From the NCBI GenBank assembly GCA_948144175.1, contig CANXME010000425.1, positions 36,745 to 100,744 on the forward strand: a DNA stretch of 64,000 nt, given 5' to 3'. The notes below the pieces were generated by a model. The model was not told where the DNA came from. It did not search any database and saw only the letters and a list, made by a program, of their open reading frames with translations. Both the position numbers and the translations under genes were made by a program. The stretch comes from Closterium sp. NIES-65. Lineage: Eukaryota > Streptophyta > Zygnematophyceae > Desmidiales > Closteriaceae. Below are positions 10,353 to 20,460 of the stretch, in pieces. Positions within the stretch are counted from its first letter, which is position 1. Each line of letters begins with the position of its first letter.

Positions 10353-10725
10353 GTAATGAGGTCAGCGACTGTGGCAAAGGCAGCTAGGTCAGGGAACAGG
10401 TACGACAGCATGAGGCGGCTAAGGGCAGCAGTGGCAGGGGAGGAGTAGCGCGCAACAACAGCGTCGTACAGAATCTGAGCAGTCTTTTACTGGCTAAAGT
10501 GCGCGCGCTCAGCAGATGGGCAGCAGCATCGCACGTGGTCCACTACGAGCAAACTGCACTGTCAGCATCGGTAGCAGGTGCAATAGAGACGCCGGACGTT
10601 TGATCAAATAGTGAGACTCCATCCCTAGAGTCGCACTGCAGGAAAAGCTGCAGATCATCTACCCAGACCTCGAAATCGACTGCTCGACCCTCAGCATCGA
10701 AGTTAAGGATATTAGGGCTAGCCAT
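10353..10725 (-). pseudogene. Element A gag, N-terminal part
   Basis: The gag start of element A is ATG at 10723-10725, followed by ASPNILNFDAEGRAVDFEVWVDDLQLFLQC, the conserved N-terminus of this copia family. A stop after 60 codons (10543) and frame changes follow. The sister motif SSPATAALSRLMLPYLFPDLAAF is recognisable at about 10385-10450. The sequence is cut by element B at the GGTGC duplication and resumes at 3751 and below. Confidence 0.85.
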
Positions 10726-11541
10726 GACAGCACGAGCAGCAGCAGTAGCCTAGCAGCTGCAGCAGCAGTAGTAGCAGCGCGACTCGGCAGGGCGGCGCGG
10801 CTCGGCAGGGCAGTGCGGCTCGGCAGGGCGGCGCGGCTCGGTAGGGCGGCGTGGCTCGGCACGGCGGCGCAGGTGCGGCGGTGCGCTTACCAGTGGCGGG
10901 AGGGGAGGGTAGAGGCCGCGACTGGTGGGGCAGGGACATGGCGCGCCGGCAGGGCAGGGGCCGCGACAAGGAGGGCCGCGACGAGGCGGTAGGGCAGGGC
11001 CGTGACGCGGCTGCAGGGTCAGGGCCGCGTCAGGCAGGGCCGCGACGAGGCGGCAGGGAAGGGCCGTGACGGGGGGGGGGGGGGCCTCAGCGACGACGAC
11101 GGCGGCGGTCACACCGGCTGCTGCAGGCTCGACGGCGGCAGCAGGGCCGCTATGGCGGCAGCAGGGGCGACGGGTGTTGCAGGCCACGGGGCCTCGGTGG
11201 CTGCTGCAGGCTAGGGGGTCGTGACAGCGGCTGCAGGGCAGGGGCCGCGACAGCGGCTGCAGTGTAAGGGGCCGCGACGTGGGGCGGCAGGTCAGGGGCT
11301 GCGACGGCGGCTGCAGGTCAGGGGCCGCGACGTAGGGCGGCAAAGCAGGGCCGCGACGAAGGGCGGCAGGACAGGGCCGCGACGGCCGGCAAAGCAGGGG
11401 CGGCAGGGTAGGTAGGGCCGCGACGGGCAGGGCCGCGACAGCAGGGCACGCGCTCGACGGCGCAAGTGAGACGCGCGAGGCGCGCGATAGGGCAGGAAGG
11501 CACGGCAGCGCGCTTCGGGCAGGGCAGAGAAAAGAAATCGT
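10726..11541 (-). repeat. Element A GC-rich leader
   Basis: An untranslated leader rich in GGCAGGGCCGCGAC-type units (plus strand, about 10930-11450), with CGGCTCGGCAGGGCGGCG units near the gag end (about 10780-10860) and a G run at about 11069-11082. It carries several overlapping open frames on both strands, none resembling a known protein. Confidence 0.8.
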
Positions 11542-11596
11542 GGTGGGCCCTTGAAAAAAAAAATCGGTCCCACTAGGGAACTTGCTCAGAATACCA
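11542..11596 (-). promoter_or_regulatory. Element A primer-binding site, hairpin and GGGCCCACC motif
   Basis: Element orientation: TGGTATTCTGAGCAAG (primer-binding site), an imperfect hairpin with arms GTTCCC and GGGACC (11576-11581 and 11566-11571, one mismatch), a T-rich run, then GGGCCCACC (11542-11550). Confidence 0.75.
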
Positions 11597-11719
11597 TGTG
11601 AGAAAGTAGGGATCAAGAATGACTAGAAAAAGGGCAGTACAAGGTTTGTATAGGCAAAACCTGACAATACTGTACCCCATAAGGAGTGCACCACTACAGC
11701 CTACAATATAGTTCTGACA
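11597..11719 (-). repeat. Element A 5' LTR
   Basis: A 123-bp LTR starting TGTCAGAACTATATTG and ending TTTCTCACA. It is more divergent from the other short LTRs in the window. The flank ATCCC (11720-11724) should be the target duplication, but the other end is outside the window. Confidence 0.85.
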
Positions 11720-12395
11720 ATCCCACCATTCACAGCTGGATTGATCGCCCAAGAAACATCCCACCTGATTTTGAGTTGCCTCCACCAACCTTGGAGTCTC
11801 CCCCCGTCATCTCCGCCAGGCGATGCATCGATCTCTCGCCATACACCGGGAACTTCGACCACATCATTACTCCGAAGATAGCCGGAATCGCACGACGGAA
11901 CTGCGAAAATTTCAACACCTTGTATCTTGATAGCTGCTGTGGGCAATACATGGTGGGATCACCAAAGTTCATTAGCGACTCAAGAAGTATGCGGCGACTA
12001 TGCGAAATTACCGTCGCCAACAACAATCATCTCAAGGCTTACAAAATCGGAGAAATTTACCTTGAGGCCGAAGACACTCACTTCACCATCCATATCAAAG
12101 ACGTGCTGGTTGTTCTCTCTCTGGCGCAGCTCATGCGGTGCGGAGTCGACATTTGGAGCAACTGCGAAAACAATACCTTCAAACTGTTCTACAAAAACAC
12201 TTACATCGGCAAGCCTGTTGACGACGACGGAGTCTTCGTCTTAAATTTCACAGCGGAAGGGACGACAAGCGACTCCGAACAGACTTAAGTTCTGAAGACA
12301 ACTCCCACCGAAGCACCGACTTGGTCGCACCCTGACGAAATGGACCTCGAACGTCATGCCTCGGATGGACTTCTTTGCCTGCGTGCCGTTCCAAC
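11720..12395 (+). pseudogene. Relic H: copia protease region with DSCCG active site
   Basis: An open frame to 12288 encodes YLDSCCGQYMVGSPKFIS, TVANNNHLKA, and IKDVLVVLSLAQLMRCGVDI. These align with the copia protease fold (active-site Asp codon 11929-11931, the flap-like HMVG motif and the FNLLSVxQL-like block). The active site reads DSCCG instead of the usual DSGA, as in element K (47229-47231). A TAA ends the frame at 12288. Base composition is clearly less GC-biased than in the surrounding elements. The upstream part was displaced by element A. Confidence 0.8.
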
Positions 12396-12537
12396 TGTCA
12401 GAATGTTATGTTGTGTAGGCTGTAGTGGGGTACTCAACAGTGAGTACAACCCTTTTAGGGTTTCCTATTTGTATCCCACCTGCGTGCTAGTTCAAACCCT
12501 CTTCTTCTGTTATCATTCTGCTCGCTTATTTCTGACA
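12396..12537 (+). repeat. Element D 5' LTR
   Basis: A 142-bp LTR with perfect 8-bp inverted ends. It holds a perfect hairpin GTACTCA-ACAG-TGAGTAC (12430-12447) at the position where other families have GTATCCC-ATAG-GGGGTAC. Confidence 0.93.
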
Positions 12538-12714
12538 TACTATCAGAGCATGTTGACCCTCCTTGGTCGATCCTCTGGATGGGCCCACCGTGCTGCTTCC
12601 GCTGCTGTTCTGTTAGTCCCGCGCCCCGAAAGTGCAACATTTTTAAGGGTCGGCTCCCGTGCGTGGCCCCGTGCAACGCGGAGCAGCTTCCTCCCCGGCC
12701 CCCCCTCTCCTGCA
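12538..12714 (+). promoter_or_regulatory. Element D primer-binding site, hairpin, GGGCCCACC and short leader
   Basis: ACTATCAGAGC directly follows the LTR and resembles a diverged primer-binding site. A hairpin with arms TGACC and GGTCG (one wobble pair, about 12554-12569) and GGGCCCACC at 12581-12589 follow. The leader is much shorter than in sister elements and runs into gag at a point missing about the first 50 codons, so a deletion removed the minisatellite leader and gag start. Confidence 0.75.
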
Positions 12715-14100
12715 TCTGCTACTAATGCTGACGCCACTGTTTGCTCACAGTGGGCCACGCGCGATGCTGCTGCACGTCTTGCTGTGCGTCGCCACCTCCC
12801 TACCTCTGAGCGTGCGCACTTTAGTCAGTACAAGAGTGCTCACACCTTGTACGACGCTCTAGTTGCATGCTACTCCTCCCCTGCCACTACTGTACTGAGC
12901 CGCCTCATGCTACCGTACCTGTTCCCTGACCTTGCTGCCTTTCCCACAGTCGCTGACCTCATTACGCACCTCCGCGCTAGTGACACCCGCTACCGCGCTG
13001 CGCTTCCTGCTGAGTTCTGCGCCAAGAACCCCCCCCCCCCCATGTATATCACCCTCTACTACATAGTCACCCGGCTCCCTGACTCCCTTCGCGTAGTCAG
13101 GGACCACTTCCTTGCCGTGTGCCCCACCACTCTCACCGTTGACCTCCTCGAGAAGGCCCTCCTAGCAACGGAGAAGAGCATAGTCGCTGTAGGAGCCTCT
13201 AGTGGTGACCCTCGCACCCCCCGTCTTTGAGGGGTGTTCTCCCTCCCCCCTCTTGCCCTCCGTTGCTTCTGCTGCTGCGGCCAACCTTGATGGTTTTGAC
13301 TCGGTCGGCGCAGCGTCTGCCCCTTCGAGGAAGCGCCGCACAGGCAAGGGCAGTGGGGGCAATGGCGCTGGAGGAGCTGGCGGGGGCGGTGGAGGCGGTG
13401 GTGGAGGCGGCGGAGGGGGTGGGGGTGGTGGTGGGAGTGGTGGCGGGGGTGGGGGTGCCGGTGGCAGTAGTGGAGGCGGAGGCGGAGGCGGTGGTGGTGG
13501 AGGGAGCGGAGGCGGCAGTAGTGGCAGAGGCGGCGGCGGCGGTGGAGGCGGCGGAGGTGGCGGAGGTTGCGGTGGAGCTGGTCGCGGTTCTACACAGAAG
13601 AGTGGCTTCGGTGGTGGTCCACGCCAGCAGCAGCAGCGCGGTCGTGAGACCCTGTCCCCTCAGCAGCTCCGTGAGTGGTACGCTGCACGCCAGCAGGGTG
13701 GGGGTACTGGTCCCTGCACCTACGTTCTGCGCACAGGCGACCGCGCGGGTGAGCAGTGTGGGGGTGCGCACCCCACCCCGCGCTGCTTTGGCCGCCTGAC
13801 GGACGCGTGGCGTCACCAGTTCCTTGAGGCCACAGAGATCCCTCGCTGGGGAGAGCTGTCTAGGGCGGGAGTTGCTATCTTTGACCTTGACTTTGATGCT
13901 ATTCCTTCTGCCATGTATGCTGTGACTATTAGTGATGAGGGTGACTGTTACTGGTGTTTCCCGCCCGATCCGGGCATTGAGACTGCTGCTCTAGGTACTG
14001 GTGAGGCTGCTGCCCTAGGCGCTTGCGAGGCTGCTGCTCTAGGTGCTAGTGCGTTTGCGTCCTCAGGTGCTGGTGAGTGTGCTCTCTCAGGTACTGCGTC
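12715..14100 (+). pseudogene. Body M gag
   Basis: Gag without its N-terminus, beginning at ATNADATVCSQWATRDAAARLAVRRHLPTSERAHFSQYKSA. The Gag core follows (LSRLMLPYLFPDLAAF, ITHLRASDTRYRAALPAEF). A C run at 13028-13040 precedes MYITLYYIVTRLPDSL. After a frame change near 13205 come the poly-glycine tract (about 13370-13580), a Gln/Arg patch, LREWYAARQ and the C-x13-C-x3-H-x4-C motif (about 13720-13790). The frame continues toward the protease through a spacer of GAGEAAALG-like repeats (about 13980-14090). Confidence 0.87.
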
Positions 14101-15590
14101 GGCTTCGGCCTCCCTCACCTTCACCCTTGACTCTGGGGCTTCTCGCTCCTTTTGACGAGACCGCACCACACTCACGCCGCTTGGTCAGCCGGTTGCGGTG
14201 TCTCTGGCTGACCCCTCTGGGGGTCCTGTCCTTGCTCACTTCTCCACAGTCCTCCCGTGTCCGGCGGCTCTCTCGGGCACCCTGTCTGGTCTTTACCTCT
14301 CCTCGTTCTCTACGAACTTGGTGAGTGGTGCTGACCTCAGGATGGGGGAGTGCACCAGTTCACTCCTTCGAGTCAGCGGGTGACGCACTGCACTAAGGCT
14401 CGGACGGGCCGACACTTGGCCACGTTTACACGTCAGTCGGGGTCGAGCCTGTACACAGTGACCACTGAGTCTCCTCCAGTCACTGAGTCTGGTCGGGTAG
14501 CTGCGTCGGGTCAAGTGTTTGCTGCAGCGTCCAGGTCTGGTCCTGAGTCTGCCCCCTGTTCGTGTTGTCTCCTGTCTCACGAGACTCTCTTCTGGCACCA
14601 CCGCCTTGGTCACCCCTCTCTGCTTCGTCTCCGAGGCATGGCCTCCCGTTTCCTTGTTTCTGGTCTTCCCCGGTCCCTCCCTCCCCTTCCTCAAGGGCCT
14701 GGCCCTACCTGTGTCCCCTGTGTTGAGGGGCGGCAGCGAGCTGCCCCTCACTCCTCCCAGTTTCCTCCGATAGAGGCCCCGCTGCAGACGCTTCACATGA
14801 ACGTGTGGGGCCCAGCCCGCGTCACGAGCACTACTTCCTGCTGGTGGTTGACGACTACTCGCGTTACACCGCAGTCTTCCCCTTGCGCAGCAGGAGGTGT
14901 TCATCGACTGGATCCGCGCAGCTCGTCTCCAGCTCAGGCAGAGCTTCGGCTCGGAATTTCCTGTTCTGCGTCTGCACTCTGACAGAGGCGGAGAGTTTTC
15001 CTCTGGCCTTCTGAGAGCCTACTGTCGTGCACGAGGCATCCGTAAGACCTTCACGCTTCCGGACTCTCCGCAGCAAAATGGGATTGCTGAGCGCCGCATT
15101 GGCATGGTCATGGACGTCGCTCGTACGTCCATGATGCATGCGGCTGCCCCCCATTTTCTGTGGTCGTTTGCGGTGAGGTACGCGGCACATCAGATCAACC
15201 TTCACCCGAGGGTCTCCTGGCCGGAGACCTCCCAAGCTTTGTTGTGGACGGGGAAGGTTGGCGATGCGTCTGCGTTCCGTGTCTGGGGATCTAGGGCGTT
15301 TGTCCGCGACTTGTCTGCGGAAAAGCTGTCCCCTCGTGCTGCTCCTTGCGTCTTCCTGGGGTTCCCCCCTGACGCGCCCGGGTGGCAGTTCTACCACCCC
15401 ACCTCGCGCCGTGTTCTGTCGTCTCAGGACTTCACGTTTGACGAGACGGTCCTCTACTACCGCCTCTTCCCCTACCGCACTCCGTCTCTCCCCCCGCCAC
15501 CACTCTTCCTTGTACCAGGTCCCCCCCCGGTACACCCCCTACCCCCTCAGGGCTGCCCCTTCACGTGTGTCCTAGGTAGACGCAGTCGAG
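14101..15590 (+). pseudogene. Body M protease-integrase
   Basis: The protease site LDSGASRSF is followed by TGA (14153-14155) in place of a Phe codon. Integrase shows HHRLGHP and CVPC (about 14600-14730). At MDVWGP the first catalytic Asp is Asn (HMNVWGP, 14797-14817), and a small deletion and frameshift follow before DDYSRYT. The later blocks LHSDRGGEF (about 14980), QQNGIAERRIG (about 15075) and FRVWGSRAF are in one frame (14897-15590). Integrase could not be active even if the frame were restored by recoding. Confidence 0.87.
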
Positions 15591-15950
15591 CTTGTCGAGG
15601 TTACTGGTGACTCTGGTGCTGCTGAGGGTGCTGAGCCTGGGGGTGCTGAGCGTGTGGGTGCTACTCCTTGGGGTGCAGGGACTGGGGGTGCTAGGCCTGG
15701 GGGTGCTGTGCCTGAGGGTGCTACGCCTGGGGGTGCTGAGCCTGGGGGTGTTGTGCCTGGGAGTGCTACGCCTGGGGGTGCTGAGCCTGGGGGTGCTGTG
15801 CCTGGGAGTGCTACACCTAGGGGTGCTGAGCCTGGGGGTGCTGAGCTCGGAGGTACTACGCCTGGAGGTTTGGAGCCTGAGGGAGTTGGACCTGTTCGTG
15901 TGGCGTCTGGTGGTGCTGGGCCTGGAGGTTCTCCGGGTGCTTCGTCTCGG
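15591..15950 (+). repeat. Body M GAEPGG-type minisatellite linker
   Basis: A tandem 15-bp unit (GGTGCTGAGCCTGGG with variants such as GTGCCTGGGAGTGCTACG) encodes GAEPG, GAVPG and GATPG repeats between integrase and RT. The frame used here (ATPWGAGTGGARPGGAVPEG...) leads into REPLSPQELREWFARRW at about 15955-16005. Confidence 0.85.
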
Positions 15951-16461
15951 CGGGAGCCACTCTCTCCACAGGAGCTGCGCGAGTGGTTTGCCCGGCGCTG
16001 GAGCCGTGCAGCTGGAGTTGGAGGTTCTTCGGCTCCTGAGGGTGCTGGTGTCACGGGTCCCGGAGGTGCTTGTACTGGGAGTACTGGAGCTGCTTGGCCT
16101 GCGGGTTCGACTAGAGCTGGTGCTGCTGAGGGTGTTGGCGCTGAGACTACTGCTGGCGGTCCTGCTGAGGATACCACTGGTGCTGTTGGAGGTCCTGGAG
16201 CTACTAGAGCTGCTGCGGGTCCTAGAGCTGGAGGTACTGCTGGAGCTAATGCTCCTATTGGGGGTACTGGTGCTGTCTCTGCTGTGTCTGGAGTCGCCGC
16301 GCGGCCTCGACCGTACTTCGTTCCGCTCCTTCAGCAGGATCTTGGTCTTCCGCCTTCTACTGGTCCTCCTCCTCCTCCCTTAGCGTGTCCACAGCCTGTC
16401 CCGTCACAGTTACAGTTACACTCGGCCTCCCCTCTGCCTACTCCTTCTCCCTACACTGGTC

Positions 16462-18573
16462 GTGCTGGAGGTCTTTCTGAGCGTCGTGAGCCTGCGTCTC
16501 GCCCTGCGTCGCCTGTCCGTGCTGCTCGCACTAGTGGTCGTGGTTCGCGTCAACGTCCTCCTCTTGTCCCTGGCACGCACCGGATGTCTCTGCGTCCGTC
16601 CACTGCTCCTCTGCGTGCCCCTTTTCCTTCTCCTCCTGAGTCCTCTCTTCCTGCTCTTCGTGTCCGACCCGGAGTCGGACTCTCTTCGTGCTGCCAAACC
16701 TACTGTCACGCGTCTCCTTGCTACTGTCGTCACTGACCCTTCTTTTGAGTCCACTGCTGCGTCTGCCCCAGTTGCTGAGCTCGTCGACTTTGCTGCTCAC
16801 TGTCGCCTAGACTACACTGCTAGTCTTGTCACTGAGTCTGAGTCTGTCTGTCCTCCGTCCGTCGGGGGTGAGTGTGCCCTTGGCATGGACGTCCTTCAGG
16901 AAAGGCAGGAGGAGTTTCAGTGTCTGGCTGCTGCTTCACCTCATCTCGTGTCTGTACTGCTTACCCCTGAGGGAGACCCGGATGCACTTGACATCCCGAC
17001 TCCGCGCTCTTACGCGGAGGCGATAGAGGGTCCCTACTCTTCTAAGTGGCAAGCAGCTATGGACACAGAGATGGCTTCTTGGAAGTCCACAAGCACCTAC
17101 GTTGACGAGGTTCCCCCACCTGGGGCGAACATCGTCAGTGGCATGTGGATCTTCAGGGTGAAGCGGCCGCCGGGTTCTCCGCCTATCTTCAAGGCACGTT
17201 ACGTGGCTCGTGGCTTCAGTCAGCGGCAGGGAGTTGACTCCTTTCAGACCTTATCTCCCACCCCGAAGAACACCACGCTTCGGGTACTGCTGCACGTTGC
17301 TGCTCACCGTGACTACGAGCTGCACTCTCTTGACTTCAGCACACCTTTCTTGCAGGGCAGCCTGCACGAGGAGATCTGGTTGCGCCGCCCACCTGGCTTC
17401 ACTGGGTCGTTCCCTCCAGGTACCCAGTGGAGTCTCCGGCGTCCAGTCTACGGTCTCCGCCAGGCGCCCTGTGAGTGGCATGACACACTGAGGACTACGC
17501 TTGCGGCTCTTGGGTTTGCTTCTTCTACTGCCGACCCGTCGATGTTTCTGCGCACTGACACCTCTCTGCCGCCGTTCTACATCCTCGTGTACGTCGACGA
17601 CTTGGTCTTTGCCACAGCTGACACTGCTGGACTTGCCTACGTGAAGTCCGAGCTGCACAAGAGACACACGTGCACAGACCTGGGTGAACTGCGCAGCTAC
17701 CTTGGCTTGCAGATCACCCGGGACAGAGCACAGCGCACCATTACCCTGACTCAGTCACACATGGTGCAGCAGGTCCTTCAGCGCTTCGGCTTCACGTACT
17801 CCTTGCCTCAGGCCACTCCTGTGCCTACTCGCCACTCGCTCTCAGCTCTGCCTTCGGATGAGTCCGTAGAGTCGAGTGGCCCGTATCAAAAGCTTGTTGG
17901 CTGCCTCATGTACCTGATGACCTGCACGCGACCTGACCTTGCATACCCTCTTAGCATTCTCGCATGCTATGTTGCTCCTGGGAGACACCGACCAGAGCAC
18001 ATGGCTGCAGCGAAGTGGGTGTTGCGCTACTTGTGCAGTACGTCGGGCATGGGGCTAGTGCTTGGAGGGCGGAGTCCAATGGTCCTCACTGGGCATGCAG
18101 ACGCTTCTTGGGCTGACGAGCAGGCTACGCAGCGGTCGTCACAGGGTTACACCTTCAGCCTTGGTTCCGGCTCTGTTTCGTGGCGGGCTACTCGCTCGTC
18201 TTCTGTTCTCGGCTCCAGTTGTGAGGCTGAGATCTACGCAGGGGCCATGGCTGCGCAGGAGCTTCGCTGGCTCACCTACCTGCTGACTGACCTCGGAGAG
18301 CCGCCTCATTCTCCTCCAGTTCTGTACGTAGACAACAAGGCCATGCTGGCCTTGTGTCGAGAGCAGAGACTGGAGCACAGAACAAAGCACATTGCTCTCC
18401 GATACTTCCTTGCTCATGAGCTACAGCGGCGTGGTCAGTTGCGGCTTGTGTACGTGGCCTCTGAGGCCAACACTGCTGATGTCTTCACCAAGGTACTTGC
18501 GCCTTGTGATCATCAGCGCTTCTGCACTCAGCTGGGTCTTGTGCCTGTCTTGCCTCACTTGCTCACCTCTTGA
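16462..18573 (+). pseudogene. Body M reverse transcriptase-RNase H, open reading frame
   Basis: The frame is open from before 16680 (authentic family sequence from about SDPESDSLRAAKPTVTRLLATVV) to TGA at 18571-18573. RT runs from YSSKWQAAMDTEMASWKS (about 17030) with motif A SLDFSTPFLQGS (catalytic Asp; usual STAFL reads STPFL) and YVDDLVFA (about 17592). RNase H has ADASWADEQ, SSCEAEIYAG, DNKAMLALC and the C-terminal TADVFTKVLAP. All RT and RNase H acidic residues I can identify are kept, making this one of the best preserved RT domains in the window, but upstream protease and integrase are broken and the frame has no start of its own. Confidence 0.88.
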
Positions 18574-18783
18574 CCTTGTTTGTACTGTTACAAATATATA
18601 TACCTGCTCTTGCTTGTCTACCTTTATATATATGTGTACTCTTGCATGTGAACTGGCCTTGTGGCCTTGACCTTGTGCTCGGAATGTGTGGTGACTTTGA
18701 GATCCACCCTGAGCTTGCTTTGCTTTGCTTTGCTTGACTGGTCTTGTGACCCCTTGTTCTCCCCCACTTTGCCTATGGGGGTG
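18574..18783 (+). other. Body M 3' untranslated region and polypurine tract
   Basis: An AT-rich stretch with TATATATA, then the repeated TTTGC units (GCTTTGCTTTGCTTTGCTTG, about 18717-18736) and CTATGGGGGTG immediately before the LTR. Confidence 0.8.
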
Positions 18784-18912
18784 TGTCGGAACATCATATA
18801 GCGTATACATTTGTGTAGGCTGTAGTGGGGTATCCCATAGGGGGTACAACCCAATTAGGGTTAGTACTTGTACCCACTTCTTTCATAGTTCATTCATTCT
18901 CGTTTCTTCTCA
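18784..18912 (+). repeat. Body M 3' LTR
   Basis: A 129-bp LTR from TGTCGGAACATC to TTTCTTCTCA, of the same family as the LTRs of B, C and I and different from D's LTR. Its hairpin is GTATCCC-ATAG-GGGGTAC at 18830-18847. No partner LTR is found upstream in D. Confidence 0.88.
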
Positions 18913-19509
18913 CCCTCCCCACCCCCCCCTCTCCTTTCTCCTTCCGCTCCCTGCTGCGCGTGCAACTGGGGGGGGGGAGGGTATGGGGGTGGCGGTTATG
19001 GGGGTGATGGGAGTGCGTACGCAGGTGCTGCTCCTCCTCCTTTCTCTCCCAGTGCTGCAGCTGCCGCTGAGGGGGGGTTGGTGTGGAAGCTGAGGGAGTG
19101 GTGCTAGGGATGCGGAGGGGGATATGAAAAGGGGGTTTGGAGCAATGGGGGACGTTGAACGGAGGTAGCCGACTTGAAGCCAGCAGCGCTAGTAGTCCGG
19201 ATGCCCTAGCTCCGGTAGCACGTGAGCCCGTCGCTCCAGTCGCCCGTGGGTCAGTTGCTCTAGCCGCTCGTTTTTATTTGCGGAGCCAGTTACTCGAGCA
19301 GTCCGGATGCCCTTGCTCCGGTAGCCCGTGTGCCAATTGCTCCAGGTGCCCGTGTGCTAGCAGCTTGAGCCGCCGCCTCCTATATCCTCTCCTCTAATAG
19401 TCCCTCCTCCTCCTCTCTTGCCCTCTGTTTCTGCCACTAGCGTTTGCTTATGCGCTTGTCCTGCGATTGCTTGTTCTGTTGACTATATCCCACTTTGCCT
19501 ATGGGGGTG
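18913..19509 (+). other. Element D internal tail
   Basis: Non-coding sequence between M's LTR and D's 3' LTR: C/T- and G-rich runs (18915-19085), then a stretch translating to degenerate APVAREPVAP repeats (about 19190-19290), and ending in CCCACTTTGCCTATGGGGGTG, a second polypurine tract that serves D's own 3' LTR. No recognisable domain. Confidence 0.6.
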
Positions 19510-19651
19510 TGTCAGAATGTTATGCTGTGTAGGCTGTAGTGGGGTACTCAACAATGAGTACAACCCTTTTAGGGTTTCCTATTTTTATCCCACTTGCCTG
19601 CTAGTTCAAACCCTCTTCTTCTGTTATCATTATGCTCGCTTGTTTCTGACA
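19510..19651 (+). repeat. Element D 3' LTR
   Basis: 142 bp, same ends and hairpin position as the 5' copy (arms GTACTCA/TGAGTAC, loop ACAA). Followed by the CCAAC duplication at 19652-19656. Confidence 0.93.
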
Positions 19652-19656
19652 CCAAC

Positions 19657-20325
19657 CGCCTCAACTTCCAACAAGGCAACAATGGACCTGCAACAATGGA
19701 GGAAGATGAAAAAAGTGAAAAGTCAGCAACTGCAGAAGCTGGCACAGGGGGAAGAGCAACAACTCTGGAAGCAGGAACCAGCTGGGGAACTCCTGGTCCC
19801 ACAATCGGGCCGTGGGGAATTATTGAACCACCCCCGACTACACCTGGAGGCGGCTGGGATGTCATCCAAGTGCCATAAGAGGCGGCGGAAGGGACCACCG
19901 AAAGAGACTCGGGCACCCCCAAACCAACGGAAGAAGGATGGGGACCGCTGACCGGCGTCCCCGAAAAAGGACGCTGGGGATCCACCAACGCTCCCAACGA
20001 ATGGGGTTACCCAGAAGCTCCAGTTCTTCCACCTGAACCCGTTGCCGAGCTCAATCCCTACTGGGCAACGCGCGGCACCAGCGAGGGCGGAACTCCTCTT
20101 CCGGGCCAATACGCTCCTGACACACCAGAACATGTGCAAGAAGAGTTGGAAGAAGAAAAATTGACCTACGAGTTCTTTAGCAAGGCAGCGGAACTACCCG
20201 AACCTACCAAGGAAGCGTCGCCGCCAGAACAAGGACCTCAACTGATCTCGGTCACCGGCGGCGAGTACCTTTACCGTCGCGTCCCAATGGAAGGACTTCC
20301 CGCATCTAAATGGCCCGAAGCAGCG
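19657..20325 (+). pseudogene. Relic H: GW/WG-rich spacer downstream of protease
   Basis: The continuation of H after D. One frame (from 19594 through 20325, with a single TAA at 19876-19878) is acidic and contains repeated Trp-Gly pairs: SWGTPG, PWGIIE, GGGWD, EGWGPL, GRWGS, NEWGYP. It then reads into EELEEEKLTYEFFSKAAELPEPTKE and KWPEAA. Element K has a comparable spacer between protease and integrase (46130-46265). It is not a known catalytic domain. Element C split it at 20326. Confidence 0.6.
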
Positions 20326-20460
20326 TGAGAAGATGTGAACGAGAGAATGAGTGAACTATGAAATGAAGTGAGTACAAATATGAAACCCGAATTGGGATGT
20401 ACCCCCTATGGGATACCCCACTGTAGCCTACAGAAAAGAGTAAGCTATAATGTTCTGACA
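20326..20460 (-). repeat. Element C 3' LTR
   Basis: 135 bp, TGTCAGAACATTATAGC to CATCTTCTCA in element orientation. Flanked by CAGCG on the left. Confidence 0.95.

Larger units (their letters stand above)
1..11719 (-). mobile_element. Element A: Ty1/copia retrotransposon, 3' end outside window, interrupted by B
   Basis: The outermost copia element at the left edge reads on the minus strand. Its 5' LTR is 11597-11719, followed by a primer-binding site, GC-rich leader, gag start at 10725, and then, after nested element B, the rest of gag, protease and integrase down to the window edge. RT, RNase H and the 3' LTR lie outside. It was inserted into relic H, which resumes at 11720. Stops and frameshifts occur throughout, so it is dead. 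A solo gypsy LTR lies in its integrase-RT linker. Confidence 0.9.
12396..19651 (+). mobile_element. Element D: LTR element with copia body M inside
   Basis: Matching 142-bp LTRs (12396-12537 and 19510-19651, 7 differences by eye) with inverted TGTCAGAA/TTCTGACA ends, flanked by a perfect duplication CCAAC (12391-12395 and 19652-19656) in relic H. Inside is a copia gag-pol body (M) that ends in its own, different 3' LTR (18784-18912), followed by about 600 bp and a second polypurine tract before D's LTR. M's 5' LTR and gag start are missing, so D is either a carrier with a partly deleted nested copia or a recombinant. Confidence 0.88.

Noticed and set aside
14293..15535. Antisense open frames over integrase (such as 14293-14904 and 14864-15535 minus)
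   Set aside because: Recurring shadows seen on the opposite strand of integrase in every copy; explained by GC bias at third positions.
16462..18573. Stand-alone reverse transcriptase that might be a retron or diversity-generating RT
   Set aside because: Sequence is copia RT fused to RNase H with family-specific flanks, LTR and polypurine tract; nothing of a bacterial RT system.
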